The notes beneath the pieces are model-generated. The model ran no database searches. It saw nothing but the letters and a program-made list of their open reading frames with translations, and was not told the DNA's origin. Below, piece by piece: positions 1-8,064 of a stretch of DNA of 64,000 bases. Origin of the DNA: Ruegeria sp. PrR005 (lineage in GTDB: Bacteria; Pseudomonadota; Alphaproteobacteria; Rhodobacterales; Rhodobacteraceae); contig NZ_JAAGOX010000001.1 of NCBI RefSeq assembly GCF_010500245.1, positions 1 through 64,000 of the forward strand, read 5' to 3'. Position numbers and translations under genes: made by a program. Every line of letters begins with the position of its first letter. Position 1 is the stretch's first letter.

Positions 1-153
<153 letters not shown>

Positions 154-220
154 GCTATCGTTCGCCTGTAAAAACGGGAGTGACCGGCAAGGCACCGGTT
201 GCTCCTGACACAATCTCTCG

Positions 221-1036
221 CTAGCCGTCTTTCGAACGATCATCCACGTCGCCAAAACGCGACTGGGCAGCATTTCGCGCCCATTTTCTCAACCATCCCA
301 AACTCGCGTCCGTATCGCCTCCGGGTTTGTATTCCGCACCCAGTGGTTCCGCGTAGCCAAGATCAGCGATCGTCTCGAAGATATGGTCATAGGCCACTTC
401 GCCCCGGTCGGGTGGGCCCCGGTCTGGAACCGAAGCGAACTGGATATGGCCAATCAAAGGAAGCAGGTTCCTCAGGCGGCGGGTCAGGTCGCCCTCCATC
501 ACCTGGACATGGTAGCAATCGAACATCAGTTTCAGGTTCGGTGCTGCAACCTCGTCGATGATCGTGACGGATTGATCCGTCGTGGTCAGGAAATAGCCGG
601 GTGCGTCGAAATGGTTGAGCGGTTCGATCAGGATGGTCAGCCCGTAACGGTTGGCAATTTCACAGGCGAGGCGCAGGTTCCCGACGAAACAGCGATGCGC
701 CTCGGGTCCTCTTGCAAACCCTGCCATGACGTGGATCTTCCGCGCTCCGATCGCGCGGGCATAGTCCACAGCCTCCTCAATAGCGCGGCGCGCCTCTGTC
801 TCGCGTCCGGGCAGCGCCGACAACCCGTTTTCCCCTGCGGTGACATTGCCGCGCCGGGTGTTCAGCCCCAGCATGGGCAGGCCCGTTTCGACCAGCACCG
901 CCGCGACCTCGGTCGCCGGTGTTTCGTAAGGCCAGTGGCATTCCACCGCCGCGAACCCGGCAGCATGCGCCGCCCGGATCGCATCCGGCAGGCTGCGGTC
1001 AGTCCAGAGAAATCCCAGATTGGCCGAAAACTCCAT
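221..1036 (-). CDS. hyi: Hydroxypyruvate isomerase family TIM-barrel protein (Hyi/OtnI-like)
   Basis: 271 residues, the usual length of the family. It is an AP-endonuclease-2-type TIM barrel with expected metal/catalytic residues in LIEPLNHFDAPGYF (Glu138), MFDCYH (Asp173, His176), GHIQ (His197) and GAEYKPGG (Glu235). Such enzymes interconvert hydroxypyruvate and tartronate semialdehyde, or in the OtnI subgroup 2-oxo- and 3-oxo-tetronate. The gene lies 6 nt behind a hydroxyacid dehydrogenase that could act one step away, so the two probably form one catabolic step pair. No glyoxylate carboligase, OtnK kinase or OtnC decarboxylase is visible nearby, so the exact substrate is open. The ATG at 1036 is the natural start. 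Confidence 0.8.
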   Translation of the reverse strand: MEFSANLGFLWTDRSLPDAIRAAHAAGFAAVECHWPYETPATEVAAVLVETGLPMLGLNTRRGNVTAGENGLSALPGRETEARRAIEEAVDYARAIGARKIHVMAGFARGPEAHRCFVGNLRLACEIANRYGLTILIEPLNHFDAPGYFLTTTDQSVTIIDEVAAPNLKLMFDCYHVQVMEGDLTRRLRNLLPLIGHIQFASVPDRGPPDRGEVAYDHIFETIADLGYAEPLGAEYKPGGDTDASLGWLRKWARNAAQSRFGDVDDRSKDG

Positions 1037-1042
1037 ATAAGC

Positions 1043-1939
1043 TTACCCTTCGCCCGGAAGGGTAAGCCCGGCATTGCGGGCATAGACCTTGGCCACGGCC
1101 GCATCATCCTCGGCCCCCAGACCCATCCCTGCCGCCGCCAGAAACTGCTGCATTGCAGCAGCCGTGATCGGCGCCCCGAATTGTGCCTTGCGCGCGATAT
1201 CCAACACGATGCCCAGATCCTTGGGCCAGATGTTTACCGAACTATGCGGGGCATAGTCGCCCGCCACGATATGCGGCGCACGGTTTTCCAGCATCCAGCT
1301 GGTACCGGCGCATTTGCTGATCACCTCCAGGAACTGGTCGGGCGCAACCCCCTGCGTCATGCCAAAGGTCAACGCCTCGGCCATGGCGGCGATATGCACT
1401 CCCGCCAACATCTGGTTTACCGCCTTCATGGCGCTGCCCGCACCGGCCCCATCGCCCAGTTCAAAGACGGTTTCGGCAATGTTGGATAACAGCGGGCGCG
1501 CCGCCGCAAAGGCCTCGGGCCTGCCCGACGCCATCACACTGAGCAGCCCCTCAGCTGCCTTGACCGACCCGCCTGAAATCGGCGCATCGAGATAGTAAAC
1601 ACCATGTTCGCCACAGCGGGCTTCCATCTCGCGGGCGAAATCCGGTGGCACGGTCGCGCAGGACAGGATCACGGCGCCGCTCTTGAGTCGCGGTGCAATT
1701 CCGTCAGCCCCGAACAGAACCGTTTCGGTTTGGGCCGCATTCAGCACCACAACGGCAACGGCATCCAGAGTTCCCGCGATCTCGGGCATCGCACCGGTCT
1801 GACCGCCCTGGGCGCGAAACCGGGCAACCTGTTCGGCATTGACGTCAAAACCCCAGACCTGGTGTCCGCCACGTAACGCCGAAATGGCGATGCCATAGCC
1901 CATGGACCCAAGTCCAATCACGGCAACCTTTTGCGTCAA
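1043..1939 (-). CDS. NAD-dependent hydroxyacid dehydrogenase of the 3-hydroxyisobutyrate family (possible L-threonate dehydrogenase)
   Basis: 298 residues. The N-terminal Rossmann motif is GLGSMG (residues 10-15); the family substrate motif DAPISGG follows at 118-124 and the catalytic lysine region AMKAVNQML has Lys172. The beta-hydroxyacid dehydrogenase family includes tartronate semialdehyde reductase, 3-hydroxyisobutyrate dehydrogenase and L-threonate dehydrogenase (LtnD). The partnership with a Hyi/OtnI-type isomerase 6 nt downstream favours either tartronate semialdehyde reductase or LtnD, the latter feeding 2-oxo-tetronate to the isomerase. It lies 27 nt after the PPK2 stop on the same strand and so may be read from the same transcript. 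Substrate assignment is inference. Confidence 0.8.
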   Translation of the reverse strand: MTQKVAVIGLGSMGYGIAISALRGGHQVWGFDVNAEQVARFRAQGGQTGAMPEIAGTLDAVAVVVLNAAQTETVLFGADGIAPRLKSGAVILSCATVPPDFAREMEARCGEHGVYYLDAPISGGSVKAAEGLLSVMASGRPEAFAAARPLLSNIAETVFELGDGAGAGSAMKAVNQMLAGVHIAAMAEALTFGMTQGVAPDQFLEVISKCAGTSWMLENRAPHIVAGDYAPHSSVNIWPKDLGIVLDIARKAQFGAPITAAAMQQFLAAAGMGLGAEDDAAVAKVYARNAGLTLPGEG

Positions 1940-1966
1940 TTGTCTGCCCCTCTCGTGGTGTTGTGC

Positions 1967-2794
1967 CTATTCTGTCCGCGACCGCAGGCTGTCGATCAGT
2001 TCACGTTCGACATTCAGGTGTTTGCCTGCCGCGTCAAGCGTTCGATGGTCCAGATGCTGCGGATCAAGATCAACCCCCTTGGCCAGCGTCTTTGCCACCG
2101 CGTCCAGTGCAGCAATGCGGGCGTATCTCTTGTGATTGGCCGGAATCAAGGTCCAGGGGGCGATCCGGGTCGAGGTCTTGGCGAACATTTCGTTTACCGC
2201 CTCCTCGGTTTCGCTCCAGCGGGCGCGATTGCGAAAATCCTCATAGGTCAACTTCCACCTTTTGAGCGGGTTGCGGAGCCGTTCTTCGAACCGCCGCATC
2301 TGCTCGTCCGGCGAGATATGGAAGAACAGCTTGACGATCCGGGTGCCGTCATCAATCAGCATCCGCTCGAACTCGTTGATCTCGCGGTAGGCCGCCCGCC
2401 ATCGGTTTTCGGGCGTCAATTGTTCGATCCGCTCGACCATGACGCGCCCATACCAGCTGCGATCAAAGGCGCTGATCGCGCCTTCGGGCGGCAGACGTTC
2501 CCAGAATCTCAACAGGTAATGGCGATTTAGATAGTAGTTGCGCGGCGCCCCGACCGGCCAGACCTTGAAACTGCGCGGATCAAGCGCCTGGCTGATCCGG
2601 CGAATGGCGCCTCCCTTGCCCGCCGCGTCCCACCCCTCGAATACCAGAACGGCCTTGTGCCCGTGAAAAAGGTAAGCCTGCTGGATGCGTGACAGTTTCA
2701 ACTGCAACTTTGCCAACTGATCCAGGTACCGGGCCTTGGGGATCGTCAGTGTCAGATCCGCATCAGCCAGGCTGAGTGTCTGTTTCGTCTTCAT
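1967..2794 (-). CDS. ppk2: Polyphosphate kinase 2 family protein
   Basis: 275 residues from the ATG at 2794, which has a purine-rich AAGGCGGAAG directly upstream. A longer reading to 2929 would overlap the preceding flavoprotein gene by 74 nt and adds no PPK2-like sequence. Walker A is GWDAAGKG (residues 54-61); the second conserved block is DRSWYGRV (111-118). PPK2 enzymes use inorganic polyphosphate to phosphorylate nucleotides, mostly making NTP from NDP in single-domain class I members. The gene follows the dimethylglycine-dehydrogenase-like gene by 61 nt. Whether ADP or GDP is preferred cannot be read from the sequence. Confidence 0.93.
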   Translation of the reverse strand: MKTKQTLSLADADLTLTIPKARYLDQLAKLQLKLSRIQQAYLFHGHKAVLVFEGWDAAGKGGAIRRISQALDPRSFKVWPVGAPRNYYLNRHYLLRFWERLPPEGAISAFDRSWYGRVMVERIEQLTPENRWRAAYREINEFERMLIDDGTRIVKLFFHISPDEQMRRFEERLRNPLKRWKLTYEDFRNRARWSETEEAVNEMFAKTSTRIAPWTLIPANHKRYARIAALDAVAKTLAKGVDLDPQHLDHRTLDAAGKHLNVERELIDSLRSRTE

Positions 2795-2855
2795 CTTCCG
2801 CCTTGCGCCTTTGGCGCGTTTCCGCGGCCCAGTGTTTGCGCCCTGCGCCCGGAAA

Positions 2856-5282
2856 TCAAGTGTCGAGCGCCCGTAACCGACGGTTATCTGGGTCATAAGG
2901 GCTGGCCGCGATGACCCGAGCGGGAACATCCAGCCCGATGATATCGATACTCACGGCGGTTCCGACGGCTGCGTGCTCTGGCAGCACATAAGCCAGTGCC
3001 AGGTTCAGGCCCGTCCGATGCCCCCAATCGCCCGAGGTTACAGTGCCCACCACCCTGCCCACTACCATGACGCTGGCGCCTGCATGGGCCGGGGCTACGT
3101 CCGTTTCCACCGCGAGGGTGACAAGTTGCCTGCGTTCAGCCGATCCAAGTCGCGCCATCAAAGCGTGTTTGCCCAGGAACGCCTTGTCCAGATCCACGAA
3201 CCGGTCAAGCCCCGCCTCAAATGGATCGAACTCGGTGATCAGATCCGCCTTCCAGTGAAGATACCCTTTTTCGAGACGCATCGAGTCGATGGCGCGGGAA
3301 CCGAAAAGGCACATGTCATGATCGGCACCGGCAACACGTAACGCGCGCCAGACCGACAGGCTCTGCGATATGGGGACGTGAATCTCAAAAGCTTCCTCGC
3401 CCGAGTAGCTGACCGCCATAACTACCGCCGCCGCGATACCGACATAAGCGCGCCGAACCGATAACCAGGGAAAGGCGGAGGCTGACCAATCGCCCCGCGC
3501 CACCAACCCCAAAACAGCGCGCGCCTTGGGACCTGCAAGGAGAAGTATGGTCATCTCGTTGGTCAAGGCGCGCAAGGAAACATTGCCATCCTTGGGCAGA
3601 TGTGCCGACAACCAATCGAAATCGTGCCACTCGGCCGCTGCGGCAGATCCATACCAGATCGTATCTTCGTCCAGCCAGGCCAGCGTTGCCTCGGATTTGA
3701 TGCAACCCTTGTCATTGAGCAGATAGGTCAACCCGACCCGCCCTGCGCGTCGCGGCAATTTTCCACAGACGAGCCCGTCCAGCCATTCCCGCGCCCCAGA
3801 CCCGGTGATCTCGATCCGGTTAAACCCGTTGACTTCCGTCAGGCCAACACCGGATTGCACCGCGGCAACGTCCCGTGCGAGAACATCGAACGTTTCGTTG
3901 AACCGGAAATCATGGGTTTCCTTGAACGCCGCGTCAGGGCGGATATAGGCCAGCCGCTCCCATCCGTTCACCACGTCGAACACCGCGCCTTCGGCTTCCA
4001 GCACCGGATAGAGCGGCGTCGTCTTTACTGGCCGTCCCGCCGGGCGATGTTCGTGCGGGAAATGGAACCGGAACTCGTTCTGATAGTCCTCGATCGCCTT
4101 CAGCGCAGTCAGTTCGGCGGTCCCGTGGGCCGTGAACCGGCGCGGATCCAGTATCCAGGTATCGTAACAGGCCTCGCCATGCACGATCATCTGCGCCAGC
4201 AGCCAGCCATGGCCGCCGCCTTCGCCCAAGCCGGCGCGCAGCCCAATGATGCAGAACACATTGCGCTTGCCCGGGACTGGCCCCACCAAGGGCGCCCCGT
4301 CGATCGTATAGGTGATCGGGCCATTGATAACGGTGTGAATGCCCACCTCTCCCAACGCCGGAATGCGCGCCACGGCCCCTTCGAACACGTCTGTCACCCG
4401 GTCCAGATCGTCCGGGCAGAGTGCATTGACAAAATGCGGGTCAATCCCGTCCATGCCCCAGGTCCGGCAATCCTGCTCATAGAAGCCGACCAGCAACCCG
4501 TTCTTTTCCTGGCGGCAATAGAAATCGTCGATCGGACAGCGGATCAGCGGCATCCGGTGGCCCGCGTCACGAATGGCTGGGATTTCCTCGGTCAGCAAAT
4601 ACTGATGCTCCATAGAGGCCACGGGATGATGCACGCCCATCATCGCGCCTACCTCGTTCACACGGTAGCCACAGGCGTTCACCACGATTTCGGCTTGGAT
4701 ATCGCAATGGGGCGTGCTGACGATCCAGCTGTCGTCAGGCAATTGCCGCAGGGCGGTCACCGGTGTCTGGCGATAAACCTCGGCCCCCGCCTTGCGCGCC
4801 CGCCGAACCAGCGCCTGACACAGCTGCGCCGGGTCGATATCGCCATCCAGCGGATCCCACAGCCCGCCCAGCAGGTTGCCTTGGGTGATCAGCGGATGAC
4901 GCCGCTCACATTCTGCTGCGTCGATCACCTCGAACTCCACCCCCATGCCCCGCGCCATCGAGGCAAAGTGGCGATAACCCTCCATGACCCGTTCGGTATT
5001 GGCCAGACGGATGCCGCCATCGCCATGGTGATAGGTGATCGGATAGTCCGGGTCCTCGGCCAGTTCCTTGTAGAGCCGGATCGAATGCGATTTCAGCCCC
5101 ACCATGGTCTGGTTCATGCCGAAATTGGTCACCTGCGCCGCCGAATGCCAGGTGGTGCCCGAGGTCAATTCGTTCCGCTCCAACAGCATCACATCCGACC
5201 AGCCCTCCTGCGTTAGATGATAGAGCGTCGAACAGCCAGCGATGCCGCCCCCGATCACCACGACTCGTGCCGATGTCCGCAT
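2856..5282 (-). CDS. FAD-dependent oxidoreductase with GcvT-type folate domain (dimethylglycine/sarcosine dehydrogenase family)
   Basis: 808 residues, matching the dimethylglycine dehydrogenase family. The N-terminal half is a DAO-type flavin domain: dinucleotide motif VVIGGGIAGCS at residues 8-18 and the SGTTWHSAAQ segment, where family members carry flavin-linking or flavin-contacting residues. From about residue 430 the protein is GcvT/aminomethyltransferase-like, with the folate-binding landmarks LTEVNGFNRIEITGSGA and SYSGEEAFEIHVP. Such enzymes demethylate dimethylglycine or sarcosine and pass the C1 unit to tetrahydrofolate. The methyl-THF genes just upstream on the same strand suit this role, although a terminator separates them. 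The exact substrate is not determined. Confidence 0.85.
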   Translation of the reverse strand: MRTSARVVVIGGGIAGCSTLYHLTQEGWSDVMLLERNELTSGTTWHSAAQVTNFGMNQTMVGLKSHSIRLYKELAEDPDYPITYHHGDGGIRLANTERVMEGYRHFASMARGMGVEFEVIDAAECERRHPLITQGNLLGGLWDPLDGDIDPAQLCQALVRRARKAGAEVYRQTPVTALRQLPDDSWIVSTPHCDIQAEIVVNACGYRVNEVGAMMGVHHPVASMEHQYLLTEEIPAIRDAGHRMPLIRCPIDDFYCRQEKNGLLVGFYEQDCRTWGMDGIDPHFVNALCPDDLDRVTDVFEGAVARIPALGEVGIHTVINGPITYTIDGAPLVGPVPGKRNVFCIIGLRAGLGEGGGHGWLLAQMIVHGEACYDTWILDPRRFTAHGTAELTALKAIEDYQNEFRFHFPHEHRPAGRPVKTTPLYPVLEAEGAVFDVVNGWERLAYIRPDAAFKETHDFRFNETFDVLARDVAAVQSGVGLTEVNGFNRIEITGSGAREWLDGLVCGKLPRRAGRVGLTYLLNDKGCIKSEATLAWLDEDTIWYGSAAAAEWHDFDWLSAHLPKDGNVSLRALTNEMTILLLAGPKARAVLGLVARGDWSASAFPWLSVRRAYVGIAAAVVMAVSYSGEEAFEIHVPISQSLSVWRALRVAGADHDMCLFGSRAIDSMRLEKGYLHWKADLITEFDPFEAGLDRFVDLDKAFLGKHALMARLGSAERRQLVTLAVETDVAPAHAGASVMVVGRVVGTVTSGDWGHRTGLNLALAYVLPEHAAVGTAVSIDIIGLDVPARVIAASPYDPDNRRLRALDT

Positions 5283-5368
5283 GAAGCCCTCCCGCGTTTT
5301 GCGTCAGGGAACAGGCGGCGCTGATTTCCGTCAATCGAAGAGGCGCGGATTTGCAAAGAGCGCATGTT

Positions 5369-5386
5369 GTTTCGGAAAAACGAAAC
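5369..5386. promoter_or_regulatory. Inverted repeat upstream of the dimethylglycine-dehydrogenase-like gene
   Basis: GTTTCG, six bases (GAAAAA), then CGAAAC form a perfect 6-bp inverted repeat 87-104 nt upstream of the start at 5282. The location, between the preceding operon's terminator and the gene start, suits an operator or promoter element. The cognate regulator is unknown. Confidence 0.3.
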
Positions 5387-5440
5387 CTCATGGCTTCTTT
5401 CTGGTATGAAATACGCCGGGATAGAGCTTCAAAATGAAAA

Positions 5441-5461
5441 GGCCGGGGAAAATCCCCGGCC
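5441..5461 (-). terminator. Rho-independent terminator after the methyltransferase gene
   Basis: A perfect 9-bp GC-rich stem (GGCCGGGGA / TCCCCGGCC) with a 3-nt loop begins 21 nt past the stop codon at 5483. In the minus direction it is followed by TTTTCATTTT. It ends the one-carbon operon before the flavoprotein gene. Confidence 0.8.
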
Positions 5462-5482
5462 CTTCGATCAATTCAGAACCTG

Positions 5483-6544
5483 TCAGGCGCGGCGGCGGCG
5501 GCTTCCGGCGCGGCCACCCCGGCCCCGACCTTCCTCGCCCTCGGCTGCGGGCGGTTTGTTGAACCGGATCCATTCGGCGCCGTGGGCGTCGTTGTTGGTC
5601 AGCAGATTGGCAGCGCGGATGGCCTCCATCTCCTTGCCCGCGCGCGGCAGGGTCGAGCCCAGGCCGAACATGGTCACAAAAGTCTCGTCATCCATGCCCT
5701 CGGGCAGGATGATGCCGGCGGCAGCCACGGCCTCACGCTTTTCGGCAATCGCCTTCTGAGTGATCGGCAGCGCCACCGGGTTCATGATCGCGCTGGTCAT
5801 GCCCGCGCCCATCGCCATCGGCAGGAAGGCGTTGTTGATGCCGTGCCGGTTGGGCAGGCCGAACGAAATGTTGGAGGCGCCGCAGGTGGTGTTCACGCCC
5901 AGTTCCTCGCGCAGGCGACGCACCAGGGCAAACACCTGCTGACCGGCGGTGGCCATGGCACCGATCGGCATCACCAAAGGATCGACCACGATGTCATGGG
6001 CCGGGATGCCGAAATCGGCCGCGCGTTCCACGATCTTCTTGGCGACGGCAAAACGCACGTCCGGGTCTTCGGAGATGCCGGTGTCGTCGTTCGAGATCGC
6101 CACAACCGGCACGTTGTATTTCTTGACCAGCGGCAGGATATGCTCCAGACGCTCTTCCTCGCCGGTGACCGAGTTCAACAGCGGACGACCCTCACAGGCC
6201 TCCAGACCGGCCTCGAGCGCACCCGGCACCGAGCTGTCGATGCAGAGCGGCACGTCGACGAGCCCCTGCACCAGCTCGACGATCTTGCGCATCAGCGGCG
6301 GTTCGGTCTCGTTCGGGTTGGGGTTGGAGTTATAGACAACACCCGCGTTGATATCGAGAACGGTGGCCCCGGCGGCAACCTGGGCGATGGCGTCCTTTTC
6401 CACGGTAGAGAAATCGCCCGCTTCCAGCTCGGCGGCCAGCTTCTTGCGGCCCGTGGGGTTGATCCGCTCGCCGATCACGCAGAACGGCTGGTCAAAGCCG
6501 ATGATCGCGGTTTTTGTTTTGCTTTCAACGATGGTGCGGGTCAT
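5483..6544 (-). CDS. Methyltetrahydrofolate:corrinoid (cobalamin) methyltransferase
   Basis: 353 residues with a pterin-binding TIM-barrel fold like MtgA, AcsE and the MetH methyl-folate domain. It opens with FCVIGERINPTGRKK; VLDINAGVVY and ISNDDTGIS supply conserved Asp and Asn residues that contact the pterin. The enzyme would move methyl groups between a methyl-corrinoid protein and tetrahydrofolate. It follows the MetF-like reductase by 10 nt and ends in a strong terminator. The last ~20 residues form an unusual Gly/Arg-rich tail (EGRGRGGRAGSRRRRA) not needed for the barrel. No corrinoid protein gene lies next to it, so its partner is encoded elsewhere, possibly near the activator at 63269. 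Confidence 0.88.
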   Translation of the reverse strand: MTRTIVESKTKTAIIGFDQPFCVIGERINPTGRKKLAAELEAGDFSTVEKDAIAQVAAGATVLDINAGVVYNSNPNPNETEPPLMRKIVELVQGLVDVPLCIDSSVPGALEAGLEACEGRPLLNSVTGEEERLEHILPLVKKYNVPVVAISNDDTGISEDPDVRFAVAKKIVERAADFGIPAHDIVVDPLVMPIGAMATAGQQVFALVRRLREELGVNTTCGASNISFGLPNRHGINNAFLPMAMGAGMTSAIMNPVALPITQKAIAEKREAVAAAGIILPEGMDDETFVTMFGLGSTLPRAGKEMEAIRAANLLTNNDAHGAEWIRFNKPPAAEGEEGRGRGGRAGSRRRRA

Positions 6545-6554
6545 GTCTGGCCTT

Positions 6555-7484
6555 TCAGGTCGGGTTTACGGGGCGGGTGCTGGCACCGCCGTTATTGATC
6601 GCCCAGGTGGCATTGGTCTTGATGCCGCCCAGCGGGAAGAAGTGCACGTTGGTGATGTTGAAATCGGGATTGGCGGCCTTGTAGGCGGCCAGCTCGGTCA
6701 CGACATCAGTGGGTTCATAGGGCAGCAGCAGCTTGGACACGTCCATCGCACGCTTTTGCAGCACTTTCAGCGAGGGGCCGACGCCGCAGGCGATGGCGAA
6801 CTTGATCAGGGTCTGAAGCTTGGCCGGGCCTGCAATGCCGATATGGATCGGCAGGTCGATACCGGCGGCCTTTAGCCCGTTGGCCCAGGCGATGATCGGC
6901 TTGGCCTCGAAACAGAACTGGGTGGCCAGCGCCATCTGGGCATCTGTGGTTTCGCTGAACTTCTGTTTCCAGCGCAGCGCGTCCATCACATTGGCATCGC
7001 CGCCCTTGGGGTCGATATCCTTGTTGCCCTCGGGGTGGCCCGCGACGTGAAGACGCTTGAACCCCGCCTTGTCGAACAGGCCGGTTTCCATCATCTGCAT
7101 CGAGCAGTGGAAATCACCATGCGGCTCGGCCACACCACCGGCCAGCAAGAGTGCCTGCTCGACCCCGGCTTCGCCCTGGTACATGGCGATCCAGTTCTCC
7201 AGCGTCTTGGCGTCCTTGATGATGCGCGCCGGGAAGTGCGGCATGACCGGATAGCCCTCGGCGGCCAGCCGCTTGGCGGTTGCCACCATGTCCTCGATGG
7301 GCGTGCCTTCGATATGGGCAATGTACACCCGGGTGCCAGCGGGCAGCAGGGCGCGGAAATCCTCGACCTTTTCCGCAGTGCGCGGCATCACCTCGATCGA
7401 GTAATCCTTGAGAAAGGCCTCGACGGTGGGGTTCACGGGGCCGTTTTCGACCGTCTCGCGTTTCTTGAAGTTCAGCAAAGCCAT
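6555..7484 (-). CDS. metF: Methylenetetrahydrofolate reductase-like protein
   Basis: 309 residues from the ATG at 7484, preceded by GGGAGG at proper spacing; the earlier in-frame start would overlap the upstream gene. It is MetF-type: VYIAHIEGTP, HFPARI, an LLLAGG-type strand followed by a HVAGHPEGN block, and a C-terminal LPIHIGIAGPA block typical of the reductase barrel. The reaction is interconversion of 5,10-methylene-THF and 5-methyl-THF with a flavin. Its position before a methyl-THF:corrinoid methyltransferase suggests oxidation of methyl groups derived from methylated substrates, running opposite to methionine synthesis. It belongs to the divergent MetF group common in Rhodobacteraceae; direction is inference. 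Confidence 0.85.
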   Translation of the reverse strand: MALLNFKKRETVENGPVNPTVEAFLKDYSIEVMPRTAEKVEDFRALLPAGTRVYIAHIEGTPIEDMVATAKRLAAEGYPVMPHFPARIIKDAKTLENWIAMYQGEAGVEQALLLAGGVAEPHGDFHCSMQMMETGLFDKAGFKRLHVAGHPEGNKDIDPKGGDANVMDALRWKQKFSETTDAQMALATQFCFEAKPIIAWANGLKAAGIDLPIHIGIAGPAKLQTLIKFAIACGVGPSLKVLQKRAMDVSKLLLPYEPTDVVTELAAYKAANPDFNITNVHFFPLGGIKTNATWAINNGGASTRPVNPT

Positions 7485-7510
7485 CGCGGCCTCCCATATG
7501 CTCTTCGGGC

Positions 7511-7807
7511 TCATGCCCAACCGTCGTTTGCGATCAGCGCCTTTATGCGCTCGCGATCGTATTCCCGTTCCAGACGCTGGGCTTCGGCCTCGACGATCTC
7601 CGCCGGGTCACCGGCGACCTCGTAGGGCTCGGCCTTGCGCCACTCGGCCAGGTAGGCATCGGTGTCCTGCGCGCCCACCTTCATCGCGGCGCGGTCGATG
7701 GCCTGCTCGAACCGTTCCTCCAGCTGACGCTTGGCGCCGCGGCGGCCCTTGCCGACAATGACCTGTGCCGGGATATCCCGCCAATAGACGATGGTGACCT
7801 CGGGCAT
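7511..7807 (-). CDS. Small 'virulence factor' family (PF13769-type) protein, one-carbon operon
   Basis: 98 residues. It starts MPEVTIVYWRDIPAQVIVGKGR and contains an amphipathic acidic/basic helix rich in Glu and Arg. I recognise it as the small family labelled 'virulence factor' in Pfam (PF13769) without established function. It is first in a three-gene operon, 26 nt ahead of the MetF-like gene, so a role in one-carbon or corrinoid metabolism is far more plausible than virulence. No catalytic motif, signal peptide or membrane segment is seen. Confidence 0.75.
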   Translation of the reverse strand: MPEVTIVYWRDIPAQVIVGKGRRGAKRQLEERFEQAIDRAAMKVGAQDTDAYLAEWRKAEPYEVAGDPAEIVEAEAQRLEREYDRERIKALIANDGWA

Positions 7808-7879
7808 ACCGTCGATTCCTCCTGATCCGGTGAGCCGGTTCTAGCTGGCAATATGGGGCGGGAGAGGTCCGATTTCGAC

Positions 7880-7891
7880 ACGTGCGCACGT
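7880..7891. promoter_or_regulatory. Perfect 12-bp palindrome upstream of the one-carbon operon
   Basis: ACGTGCGCACGT is perfectly self-complementary and lies 73-84 nt before the first start codon (7807), where an operator would be expected. No regulator is assigned. The rest of the 257-nt gap between this operon and phoX holds only the phoX terminator. Confidence 0.3.
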
Positions 7892-8013
7892 TACAGCGAC
7901 CTTTGTCGTTTTCGGACCTTCCGCGTGTTCGACGTGCAATACCAAGGAACGCCGGACATGGCTTGCCCGAATTCTTCACCAAGATGATGAGAACCGGTCA
8001 TGTCGGAAAGAGA

Positions 8014-8042
8014 AACCCCGGAAACGACACGGTTCCCGGGGT
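8014..8042 (-). terminator. Probable terminator hairpin after phoX
   Basis: An inverted repeat (ACCCCGG-AAAC ... GTTCCCGGGGT) with one mismatch starts 23 nt beyond the phoX stop. On the minus strand only a short pyrimidine stretch (TTCTCTTTC) follows, so it may be a weak terminator or a 3'-end-stabilising hairpin. Confidence 0.5.
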
Positions 8043-8064
8043 CGATTGCGTCAAATGGAAACGC

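Noticed and set aside
183-199. Short inverted repeat ACCGG...CCGGT after the first gene
   Set aside because: Stem of five base pairs without a good T-run; too weak to call a terminator.
2795-2929. N-terminal extension of PPK2 to a start at 2929
   Set aside because: It would overlap the upstream gene by 74 nt, is not PPK2-like, and ATG 2794 has its own ribosome-binding site.
3600-5216. 538-codon plus-strand open frame opposite the dimethylglycine-dehydrogenase-like gene
   Set aside because: Antisense shadow; the minus-strand gene has clear flavin and folate domains.
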